Assembly (NCBI GenBank): GCA_021794995.1
Contig: JAJYPY010000009.1
Coordinates: 1-37,485, forward strand
Length of the DNA stretch: 37,485 nt
Reading direction: 5' to 3'
Source of the DNA: Actinomycetes bacterium
GTDB lineage: Bacteria; Actinomycetota; Acidimicrobiia; Acidimicrobiales; RAAP-2
The notes beneath the pieces were generated by a model. It saw only the letters and a list, made by a program, of their open reading frames with translations. It was not told where the DNA came from and searched no databases. A program made the translations under genes and the position numbers. Positions 10,350-18,103 of the stretch are shown here, piece by piece. Position 1 is the stretch's first letter. Every line of letters starts with the position of its first letter.

Positions 10350-10981
10350 GCGCACCCGAGGGCCGCGTCGTCGCGTCCCTTGTCGAGAAGCAGCTCACGA
10401 CCCCGCAGTACTACCCGCTCACGCTGTCGTTGCTGGTGGCCGCGTGCAACCAGACCTCGAGCCGCGACCCGGTGACGTCGTACGCCGAGCACGAGGTGCT
10501 CGGCGTACTGGAGTCGCTCAAAGTGAAACGCCTCGTCCGCGCGGTCCTCCCTTCCCACGGGCGGTCCGTGGTGCGCTTTCGCCATGTGCTCGACGAAGCC
10601 CTCGGTCTGGACGCGCCCCAGCTGGCGGTCCTGAGCGTCCTGGAGCTCCGCGGGCCGCAGACGGTCGCGGAGCTGCGGACCCGCACCGAGCGCATGACGG
10701 CCATCGAGACCGTCGACCACGAGCTCGACCTGCTCGCGGGGCGCGACGAACCGCTTGTCCAGCGCATCGGGCGGCGGCCCGGCCAGAAAGAAGACCGCTG
10801 GGTGTCATTGCTCCAAGGTGGGGACGTGGCACTCGCAGCGGAGGCATCTGCCCCGCTCGCGCAGGTGGTCACACCTCGTGCGCGCGACGACGACGTGCGC
10901 GGCGAGCTTGCGGACTTGCGCGCCGAGGTGGCAGCGCTGCGCCGCGCTGTCGAAGAGCTCCGCAGCGCTCTCGGAGGCTGA
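10337..10981 (+). CDS. YceH/DUF480 family protein
   Basis: EGRVVASLVEKQLTTPQYYPLTLSLLVAACNQTSSRDPV is the classical DUF480 N-terminus. Confidence 0.88.
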   Translation: MDPLSAPEGRVVASLVEKQLTTPQYYPLTLSLLVAACNQTSSRDPVTSYAEHEVLGVLESLKVKRLVRAVLPSHGRSVVRFRHVLDEALGLDAPQLAVLSVLELRGPQTVAELRTRTERMTAIETVDHELDLLAGRDEPLVQRIGRRPGQKEDRWVSLLQGGDVALAAEASAPLAQVVTPRARDDDVRGELADLRAEVAALRRAVEELRSALGG

Positions 10982-11010
10982 CCGCCCGGCCCCGCGGCAT
11001 CGCAGGGATC

Positions 11011-12216
11011 TCAGCCGAGACGCTCCACGATCATCGCCATGCCCTGACCGCCTCCCACGCACATCGACTCGAGGCCGAGCGACAAGTCCGCGTCCTCCAG
11101 AGCGTTCAGCAGCGTGGTCATGATCCGCGCACCGGTCATCCCGAAAGGGTGACCGAGGGCGATCGCGCCACCGCGCACGTTCAGCTTGTCCCACTCGATC
11201 CCGAGCTCGGCGGCGCACGGCACGACCTGCGCGGCGAACGCTTCGTTGATCTCGACGAGGTCGATGTCGTCAATGGTCATGCCAGCGCGTGCGAGGACCT
11301 GACGGACCGCCTCCACGGGCCCGAGCCCCATGATCTCCGGATTGAGCGCGGAGACTCCACTCGCCACGATCCGCGCGATCGGCGCGACGCCGAGCGCCCT
11401 CGCTCGGGTGTCGCTCATGACGAGCACCGCCGCGGCGCCGTCGTTCAGCGGGCACGCGTTGCCGGCGGTCACGGTGCCACCCTCCCGGAAGACGGGTTGC
11501 AACTGGGCCAGGCCCTCGAGCGTGGTGTTCGGGCGGGGGCCGTCGTCCTTCGTCACCTCTGCTCCTCTTGGAGTGGTCACCGGGACGATCTCCCGCTCGA
11601 AGAAGCCGTTGTCCTGTGACTCGACCGCACGCATCTGGGACGTGAGGGCGTACTCGTCCTGGATCTCCCGGCTCACGTGCTTGAACTCCGCCACGTTCTC
11701 CGCGGTCTGACCCATCGCGATGTAGACGTCGTCGAGCCCGGAGTGCGGCGTCCACGCGTCTCCTGCCTTCGACGACCGTGCACGCGTCCGTGCCTCGGCG
11801 TCCGCGAAGACCGGGTTGTGCGGCCCGGCATCCGAGACGCCGTGGGCGTACCGGCTGACCGTCTCGACACCCGCGGCGACGAAGACGTCGCCCTCTCCGG
11901 CCTTGATCGCATGCGCCGCCATGCGGATCGCCTGGAGCGACGACGAGCAGTACCGGTTGACGGTGACTCCTGGGACGCCGTCGAGGCCGGCCATGACGGC
12001 CACCACCCGAGCGATATTGAACCCCGCTTCGCCAGCGGGCTCGCCACAGCCCACGATCAGGTCCTCGATCATGTGGGGCTCCACCTGGGGCACCTTGTCG
12101 AGCACCGCCTTGACGACATGGGCCGTGAGGTCATCCGGCCTGCATTCGACGAGCGACCCCTTGTTGGCCCGCCCGATCGGGGTACGGCCAGTGGCGACGA
12201 TGACGGCTTCGGGCAT
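11011..12216 (-). CDS. fadA: Acetyl-CoA C-acyltransferase (thiolase)
   Basis: Catalytic Cys segment VNRYCSSSLQAI, NEAFAAQ, GGAIALGHPFGMTGAR, CVGGGQGMA; RBS aagaggtg upstream. Confidence 0.95.
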   Translation of the reverse strand: MPEAVIVATGRTPIGRANKGSLVECRPDDLTAHVVKAVLDKVPQVEPHMIEDLIVGCGEPAGEAGFNIARVVAVMAGLDGVPGVTVNRYCSSSLQAIRMAAHAIKAGEGDVFVAAGVETVSRYAHGVSDAGPHNPVFADAEARTRARSSKAGDAWTPHSGLDDVYIAMGQTAENVAEFKHVSREIQDEYALTSQMRAVESQDNGFFEREIVPVTTPRGAEVTKDDGPRPNTTLEGLAQLQPVFREGGTVTAGNACPLNDGAAAVLVMSDTRARALGVAPIARIVASGVSALNPEIMGLGPVEAVRQVLARAGMTIDDIDLVEINEAFAAQVVPCAAELGIEWDKLNVRGGAIALGHPFGMTGARIMTTLLNALEDADLSLGLESMCVGGGQGMAMIVERLG

Positions 12217-12297
12217 GCGACACCTCTTTTGGTTCGCGGGGGCGCACTCGGCGGGGCGCCGCCCTCTGTGGACCCACGCGGGGTTGAGAACCAGATG

Positions 12298-12311
12298 TTA
12301 CCCATGGGTAA
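12298..12311. promoter_or_regulatory. 14-bp perfect palindrome TTACCCATGGGTAA in the divergent thiolase/ABC intergenic region; candidate operator
   Basis: Read directly; lies between divergent starts 12216(-) and 12383(+). Confidence 0.45.
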
Positions 12312-12382
12312 ACAAGATGGGGTCACGCCGGGGCGACGGCAACGGTCGGGGTGCCCGGTCCCTCCGATACGCTCCAGACCCG

Positions 12383-13378
12383 GTGACCCTCTCGAGCGGC
12401 GCGGCGATCGCTGTCGGCAATCTGAGCCGCAGGTTCGGCGCGCTCGAGGCGGTGCGGGGGGTCAGCTTCGAGGTCCTTGCGGGCGAGACCTTCGGCTTCC
12501 TCGGTCCCAACGGTGCCGGGAAGTCGACCACCATCTCGATGCTCTGCACGCTGTTGAAGCCGACGTCGGGGACCGCACGCGTCGCCGGCTACGACGTGGT
12601 GCGAGATCGAGCCGAAGTGCGCAAGCGGATCGGCCTCGTCTTTCAGGAGACCACCCTCGACGACTACCTCACCGCCCAGGAGAACCTTCGCTTCCATGCC
12701 GAGCTCTACGGTGTGCCACGCGGCCAGACCGCGCCCCGCATCGAAGACGTGCTGCGCATGGTCGGACTCCTCGAGCGGCGCGACGGCATCGTGCGCACGT
12801 TCTCGGGAGGCATGAAGCGGCGGCTCGAGATCGCGCGGGGACTGCTCCACTCACCGCGGGTCTTGTTCCTCGACGAGCCCACCGTGGGGCTCGATCCCCA
12901 GACGCGCGCCCACATCTGGAGCTATATCAACGAGCTTCGTCAGCGCGAGTCGATCACCATGTTCCTGACCACCCACTACATGGACGAAGCCGAGCACTGT
13001 GACAGGATCGCGATCATCGACGAAGGGCGCATCGTCGTCGAGGACACTCCGGAGCACCTGAAGGCGAGCGTCGGCCAGGACAGGGTCCAGATCTCCACGG
13101 AGGACGACGCGGCAGCCATCGTTGCATTGCGGGACCACTTCTCGATCGACGCGACCGTGAGCGAGGGAGCGACCGTGTTCTACGTCCATCGAGGAGAGGA
13201 GTTCGTGCCGAGGCTGTTCGCTCAGCTTGGCGTGCCCATCAGGTCGGTGAGCGTCGCCCGGCCGACCCTCGACGACGTCTTCATGAACTACACGGGCCGC
13301 ACGATTCGCGACGCCGAGGCGTCGGGCTCAGAGCGCCTGGCGTCGACCCCCTGGATGAGAGCGTCGAGACGCCGGTGA
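12383..13378 (+). CDS. DrrA-type ABC transporter ATP-binding protein
   Basis: Walker A GPNGAGKST, signature FSGGMKRRLEIARGL, Walker B VLFLDEPTVGLDP; GTG start at 12383 chosen instead of overlong ORF 11816. Confidence 0.92.
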   Translation: MTLSSGAAIAVGNLSRRFGALEAVRGVSFEVLAGETFGFLGPNGAGKSTTISMLCTLLKPTSGTARVAGYDVVRDRAEVRKRIGLVFQETTLDDYLTAQENLRFHAELYGVPRGQTAPRIEDVLRMVGLLERRDGIVRTFSGGMKRRLEIARGLLHSPRVLFLDEPTVGLDPQTRAHIWSYINELRQRESITMFLTTHYMDEAEHCDRIAIIDEGRIVVEDTPEHLKASVGQDRVQISTEDDAAAIVALRDHFSIDATVSEGATVFYVHRGEEFVPRLFAQLGVPIRSVSVARPTLDDVFMNYTGRTIRDAEASGSERLASTPWMRASRRR

Positions 13379-14346
13379 GTGAGGCATCCAGCGCCCCTCT
13401 CGCCGGCGCGCTGCCGCACGCCGCAGACGCAGACGCAGACGCAGACGCAGGGCAGGAGCCACCGGGCGGGTCGGGTGATCCGTGGCACCGCGCGTCACCG
13501 GCCGCGGTGCGCGTGGCAGGAGGGCGCTGGCAGGACGACGCCCGGGCGGTGAAGATGGTCTGGCGGCGCGAGCTGATCCGGTTCAGCCGAAACCGGTTGC
13601 GGATCATCACCTCGCTCGTGCAGCCGGTCCTTTTCCTGTTCGTGCTCGGCACCGGCCTTTCTTCCCTCGTGGGCCGCGGGCTCGGTGCGGCCGGCAGCGA
13701 TTTCCGCACCTTCATGTTCCCGGGCGTCGTCGCGATGACGGTGCTGTTCACCGCGATCTTCTCCTCCGTCTCGATCGTGTGGGACCGCGAGTTCGGCTTC
13801 CTGCGCGAGATGCTGGTCGCCCCGGTGCGACGTGGTGCGCTGGTCGTCGGGAAGTGCGCCGGCGGTGCCACCGTCGCGACGCTGCAAGCGCTCATCATGC
13901 TTGCCCTGGCCGGGCTCGTGCACGTCCCGTACTCTCCCGTGCTCATGTGCACGCTCGTGGGCGAGATGGCGCTCGCGGCAGTCACGATCACCGCGCTCGG
14001 AACGGCGCTCGCCTCACGGATGGCGCAGGTGGAGTCGTTCCAAGTGGTGATGCAATTCGTGGTCTTACCGCTGTTCTTCTTGTCGGGAGCCCTGTTCCCG
14101 CTGCGCTCGTTGCCCACGTGGCTTGCCGTCCTGACCAAGTTCGACCCGTTGGCCTACATCGTCGATCCAATGCGCAGGGCGGTGTTCGCCAACGTCCACA
14201 CCACGGCATCCGTGCGCGCGTTGTTCGCCGGGGGCGTCACCTGGAACGGCTGGACGGTGCCGATCGGCGTCGAGCTCGGGCTGACTGCGGCGTTCGGGGC
14301 TGCGCTCCTAGGCGTGGCGATCTACGCCTTCGGCCGCACCGATTGA
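13375..14346 (+). CDS. ABC-2 type transporter permease (DrrB-like)
   Basis: Overlaps ATPase gene; ABC-2 permease features (RNRLRIITSLVQPVLFLFVLGTGLSS, FPLRSLPTWLAVLTKFDPLAYIVDPMR). Confidence 0.9.
   Translation: MSEASSAPLAGALPHAADADADADAGQEPPGGSGDPWHRASPAAVRVAGGRWQDDARAVKMVWRRELIRFSRNRLRIITSLVQPVLFLFVLGTGLSSLVGRGLGAAGSDFRTFMFPGVVAMTVLFTAIFSSVSIVWDREFGFLREMLVAPVRRGALVVGKCAGGATVATLQALIMLALAGLVHVPYSPVLMCTLVGEMALAAVTITALGTALASRMAQVESFQVVMQFVVLPLFFLSGALFPLRSLPTWLAVLTKFDPLAYIVDPMRRAVFANVHTTASVRALFAGGVTWNGWTVPIGVELGLTAAFGAALLGVAIYAFGRTD
13423..13450 (+). repeat. (GCAGAC)4 + GCAG hexanucleotide microsatellite, in-frame (Ala-Asp)n
   Basis: Read directly; encodes ADADADADA in the N-terminal tail of the permease. 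Confidence 0.95.
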
Positions 14347-14850
14347 CCGTCCCTCCCCGCGCTGCCACGTCCCGGATCGCCCGCCCGACTTGTGCCACAG
14401 GGCCAGTGTCGTGAAGCACGCGTCCGGATCACCCGGCAGGAGGGACATCACGATGGTGAGGGCTGCCGCGGCGCACGCGGCCAACGCTTCGATCTCGACG
14501 CCGGTCCTGCTGACGACCGACGTCGTGGCCCTGACCTCGATCGACGCCGCGCGGGGCGCGATCTGGACGTCGACGTCGTCGAGAGGAATCGGATGGCACA
14601 GCGGGATGAGGGACGACGCCTGCTTCGCTGCGTGCATGCCCGACGCCTTGGCGAACGAGAAGAGGTCCTCGGCCTTCGCGCCAGCTTCGATGGCGTCCGG
14701 AGTCGCGATGATGACGCAGCGCGCCATGGCCCTCCGCAGGGTTTCGGCCTTGCCGGTGACGTCCACCATCCGAGCGCGGCCGTGCTCGTCGAGATGAGTG
14801 AGCGCATGGCTCGCCGGGCGGTCACCGGGTGGGGGACCCCCGATGCTCAC
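14308..14850 (-). CDS. MoaC-like protein with divergent catalytic block
   Basis: ALTHLDEHGRARMVDVTGKAETLRRA, LIPLCHPIPL, SRTGVEIEALAA, KSGGRSG match MoaC; GTG start at 14850 overlaps fdhD stop (GTGA). ORF-track start 15288 is overlong. Confidence 0.8.
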   Translation of the reverse strand: MSIGGPPPGDRPASHALTHLDEHGRARMVDVTGKAETLRRAMARCVIIATPDAIEAGAKAEDLFSFAKASGMHAAKQASSLIPLCHPIPLDDVDVQIAPRAASIEVRATTSVVSRTGVEIEALAACAAAALTIVMSLLPGDPDACFTTLALWHKSGGRSGTWQRGEGRSIGAAEGVDRHA

Positions 14851-15710
14851 GTGGGGGCACCGATCACGCGCCACGCTCCTGCATAGATGTTCGCCCGGCC
14901 CTCGCGGACGAAGCCGGCCAGGGTCATGTCGAGCGCACGTGCGGTGGCGACCGCGAGGCTCGACGGCGCGGACACGGCCACGAGCGTCGTCACACCGGCC
15001 ACCGCAGCTTTCTGGACGATCTCGTAGCTGACGCGTCCCGAGACGACGAGGACCGCGGCGTCGAGCGGAAGTCGATGCTGGAGCGCCGCCCATCCGACCA
15101 GTTTGTCGACAGCGTTGTGACGTCCCACGTCCTCTCGGACGGCCATCGCGCGACCGGTCGTGTCGAAGAGTCCTGCGCCGTGCAGGCCCCCGGTCTGAGC
15201 GAACACGCGTTGACGCTTCTGCAACGTCGCGGGCAAGCTCGTGAGCACGTCTGCGTGGATCGGCTTTCCGGTGGGAAGGGCGGGACATCGGTCTTTCAAC
15301 TGGTCGAGCGTCGCCGTCCCGCAGACGCCACAGCTCGCGCTGACCAGGACCTCCCGGCGTCGTGATCCGACGATCGTGGGCCGCGAGGATGCGACCGTGA
15401 CGACGTTGAAGTGCTGGACGTCCCCGTCTGGCAGGTCGCAGTACTTGACGGATTGGACCTCGTGCGCGTCAGTGACGAGTCCCTCGGTGAGGAGGAAGCC
15501 GACCGCGAGCTCGAAGTCGTTCCCCGGCGTGCGCATCGTGACGGCAACCGGCTCGGGTGGCGTCGAGGGACTGCTGAGGCGGATTTCAAGCGGCTCTTCT
15601 CCCACCACCTGGTCTGGGCGTTCGCTGGATCCCGTTTCACAGAGCACCGTCACGAGCACGGGCTCGACGGGTGCCGCGCGGTGCGCCGTGCTCCCGGGCA
15701 CGCCCGTCAT
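14847..15710 (-). CDS. fdhD: Formate dehydrogenase accessory sulfurtransferase FdhD
   Basis: SASCGVCGTATLDQL, QTGGLHGAGLFD, REDVGRHNAVDKLVG, VSGRVSYEIVQKA. Confidence 0.95.
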   Translation of the reverse strand: MTGVPGSTAHRAAPVEPVLVTVLCETGSSERPDQVVGEEPLEIRLSSPSTPPEPVAVTMRTPGNDFELAVGFLLTEGLVTDAHEVQSVKYCDLPDGDVQHFNVVTVASSRPTIVGSRRREVLVSASCGVCGTATLDQLKDRCPALPTGKPIHADVLTSLPATLQKRQRVFAQTGGLHGAGLFDTTGRAMAVREDVGRHNAVDKLVGWAALQHRLPLDAAVLVVSGRVSYEIVQKAAVAGVTTLVAVSAPSSLAVATARALDMTLAGFVREGRANIYAGAWRVIGAPT

Positions 15711-15776
15711 CGCCCGTGGAACCTCATGGCGCCGAACGTACCAGCGCCCGCCGCTCGTGCGAGTCCGCGAGCGGGC

Positions 15777-16007
15777 TCACGATTCGGACTCCAACTTCGC
15801 CGCGAGTCGTCGGGCTGCATCCTTCGCCTCTGCAGGGCTCGCTCCTGCGCGCCCGACGATCCACGCGGAGAGTGGGGCGGCGGTCCGCTCCGAGGCGTGC
15901 GCGGCGATGCCGGCGAGGCCGAGCAGCGCGTCTGCCTCCTCCTCGGAGGGGGCGGTCGTGCCCAGCGCCTTTGCGAACTGCTCTGCCCATTCGGTGGCGG
16001 TCGTCAC
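15777..16007 (-). CDS. Small DUF6457-like protein (molybdenum cofactor/FDH-locus associated)
   Basis: 76 aa, WAEQFAKALG...LLGLAGIAAHASERTAAPLSAWIVGRA..; sits directly upstream of fdhD. Confidence 0.65.
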   Translation of the reverse strand: MTTATEWAEQFAKALGTTAPSEEEADALLGLAGIAAHASERTAAPLSAWIVGRAGASPAEAKDAARRLAAKLESES

Positions 16008-16174
16008 GTGGACGCTTTACCACGTTTTGCGCCGCCCAACCTTCGCCGAGATCCGTCGGCGCCGCGATCCGGCGCGTCTCGGAGGGATTGCCCCGCAGCG
16101 CCCGGAGATGCGTCAGGCCGCCAGCTTGCGTCCGGGGTGGGAACCACCGGGGAAGGGGGTATGAGCCGAGTCAC

Positions 16175-17035
16175 ATGACGAGGAGCGCACGCATCTTCAG
16201 CAACGGTCAGGCCGTTGCGGCGGCAAGCGGGTACGACGGCGCACCCCCGCGGGTGGGCTTTTTCACCGACACGTCCGTGTGCATCGGCTGCAAGGCGTGC
16301 GAGGTGGCCTGCAAGGAGTGGAACCGGATTCCCGAGGACGGCCTGACCTTCACGGCGATGTCCTACGACAACACCCAGGGGCTCGGGGCCGACTCCTGGC
16401 GTCACGTCGCGTTCGTCGAGCAGGTCCGCGAAGGAGCTCCCGGCGACCTCGCCGGCGCAGGCCGCGTCCGCTGGCTCATGTCGTCGGACGTCTGCAAGCA
16501 CTGCACCGAAGCAGCGTGTCTCGACGTCTGCCCGACCGGCGCCATCTTGCGCACCGAGTTCGGCACGGTGGTCGTGCAAGAGGACGTCTGCAACGGCTGC
16601 GGTTACTGCGTCCCCGCGTGCCCCTTCGGCGTGATCGACCAGCGCAAGGAGGATGGCAGGGCCTGGAAGTGCACGCTCTGCTATGACCGGCTCGGCGCCG
16701 GACACGAGCCTGCGTGCGCCGGAGCCTGCCCCACCGAGTCGATCCAGTTCGGGCCGTTGGACGAGCTGCGAGAGCGTGCAGACCGCCGGCTCGCGGCGCT
16801 GCACGGCGCCGGGATGGTGGATGCCCGGCTCTACGGGCGCGATCCGGACGACGGCGTCGGAGGAGGTGGCGCGTTCTTCTTGTTGCTCGACGACCCCGAG
16901 GTGTACGGACTGCCGCCCGATCCGGTGGTGACCACCCGGGACCTCCCCCAGATGTGGCTGCACGCGGGGATCGCCGCGGTCGCGCTTGCGGTGACGGTGG
17001 CAGGTGTCTTCGTGGGGGGACACCATGCGCCATGA
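16175..17035 (+). CDS. 4Fe-4S ferredoxin-type electron-transfer subunit (FdhB/HybA/NrfC-like) with C-terminal TM
   Basis: Four Cys clusters (CIGCKACEVACKEWN, CKHCTEAACLDVCP, CNGCGYCVPACP, CTLCYDRLGAGHEPACAGACP); C-terminal AGIAAVALAVTVAGVFVGG. ATG 16175 instead of overlong 15671. Confidence 0.92.
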   Translation: MTRSARIFSNGQAVAAASGYDGAPPRVGFFTDTSVCIGCKACEVACKEWNRIPEDGLTFTAMSYDNTQGLGADSWRHVAFVEQVREGAPGDLAGAGRVRWLMSSDVCKHCTEAACLDVCPTGAILRTEFGTVVVQEDVCNGCGYCVPACPFGVIDQRKEDGRAWKCTLCYDRLGAGHEPACAGACPTESIQFGPLDELRERADRRLAALHGAGMVDARLYGRDPDDGVGGGGAFFLLLDDPEVYGLPPDPVVTTRDLPQMWLHAGIAAVALAVTVAGVFVGGHHAP

Positions 17036-17999
17036 GGGAAAGCTCGCCCGGGTCGGGCCGGAGGGCGTCGTGCCGCGACGTCGCGCACAGGGCGGCGACG
17101 ATCAGACGTGCACCTCCTATTACGGGCTGCCTGTCATCAACCAGCCTGTCTGGTCGGCCAGGGACGTTGCGGGCTACCTCTTTTTGGGAGGGCTCGCCGG
17201 CGCATCGGCACTCGTCGGTGCGGGCGCGCACGTCACCGAGCGGCCGCGCCTCGCACGGTCGGCCAAGCTCGGGGCGGCAGGCGCCGCCGCGCTGTCGATG
17301 CTCGCCCTGGTGCACGATCTCGGACGCCCGGCACGCGCGCTGCACATGCTGCGCGTCGTGAAGCCCACCTCGCCGATGAACGTCGGATCGTGGCTCCTCG
17401 CCGCCTTCGGGCCGGCGACGGCCGTCGCGGCGGCGAGCGATGTCACCGGGGTGTCCCCGGTGCTCGGCGACGCGGCGACGGTGTGCGCTGCGGTGCTCGG
17501 GCCGGCGGTCGCCGCGTACACGGCGGCACTCATCTCCAACACGGCCGTCCCGTCGTGGCACGAAGGACGCCGCGAGATGCCGTTCGTCTTCGTGGCTTCC
17601 GGGGCGTCCGCGGCAGCCGGCGTCGGTCTCGTGCTGGCCCCCGCCGGCGAGCTCGCCCCGGTCCGTCGGCTCGCCGCAGTCGCCGGACCGACCGAGATCG
17701 TCCTCACGAAGCTCATGGCGCGCAAGATGGGTCTCGCGGGTGAGCCCTACCGGACGGGCAGAGCCGGTGCGACCCTGCGAATCGCCGAGGTGTGCACGCT
17801 TCTCGGGGCAGGCGGCGCGCTCTTCGCACGCACCCGGCGCGCGGTCGCGCTCGGTTCGGGCCTCGCGTTGCTCGCGGGCTCTGCGCTCGAGCGGTTCGCC
17901 ATCTTCTACGCCGGGCTCCACTCCGCGCAGGATCCCCGCTATAGCGTGCTTCCCCAGCGCGAGCGGCTGTCCCGGCCGCCGGACGGCACATCGCGCTGA
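17025..17999 (+). CDS. nrfD: NrfD/PsrC-type membrane subunit
   Basis: Overlaps the FeS gene; polytopic; YYGLPVINQPVWS, LVHDLGRPARALHMLRVVKPTSPMNVGSW, NTAVPSWHEGRREMPFVF. Confidence 0.9.
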   Translation: MRHEGKLARVGPEGVVPRRRAQGGDDQTCTSYYGLPVINQPVWSARDVAGYLFLGGLAGASALVGAGAHVTERPRLARSAKLGAAGAAALSMLALVHDLGRPARALHMLRVVKPTSPMNVGSWLLAAFGPATAVAAASDVTGVSPVLGDAATVCAAVLGPAVAAYTAALISNTAVPSWHEGRREMPFVFVASGASAAAGVGLVLAPAGELAPVRRLAAVAGPTEIVLTKLMARKMGLAGEPYRTGRAGATLRIAEVCTLLGAGGALFARTRRAVALGSGLALLAGSALERFAIFYAGLHSAQDPRYSVLPQRERLSRPPDGTSR

Positions 18000-18037
18000 C
18001 GCGCCCCCGCACGGCACCGCCCATGACCGTCGGCTCC

Positions 18038-18103
18038 CCCTCCAGCCACGTCCAGTTGCGGGGCGCTCACCCCTCCAGCCACGTCCAGTTGCGGGGCGCT
18101 CAC
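18038..18103 (-). repeat. 33-bp perfect tandem duplication containing the stop codon of the acyl-CoA synthetase
   Basis: ccctccagccacgtccagttgcggggcgctcac at 18038-18070 and 18071-18103, plus 6 further matching bases. Confidence 0.97.

Noticed and set aside
14851-15288. MoaC N-terminal fusion domain (ORF 14308..15288)
   Set aside because: The extension overlaps fdhD in another frame; the coupled GTG at 14850 gives a normal MoaC-length protein.
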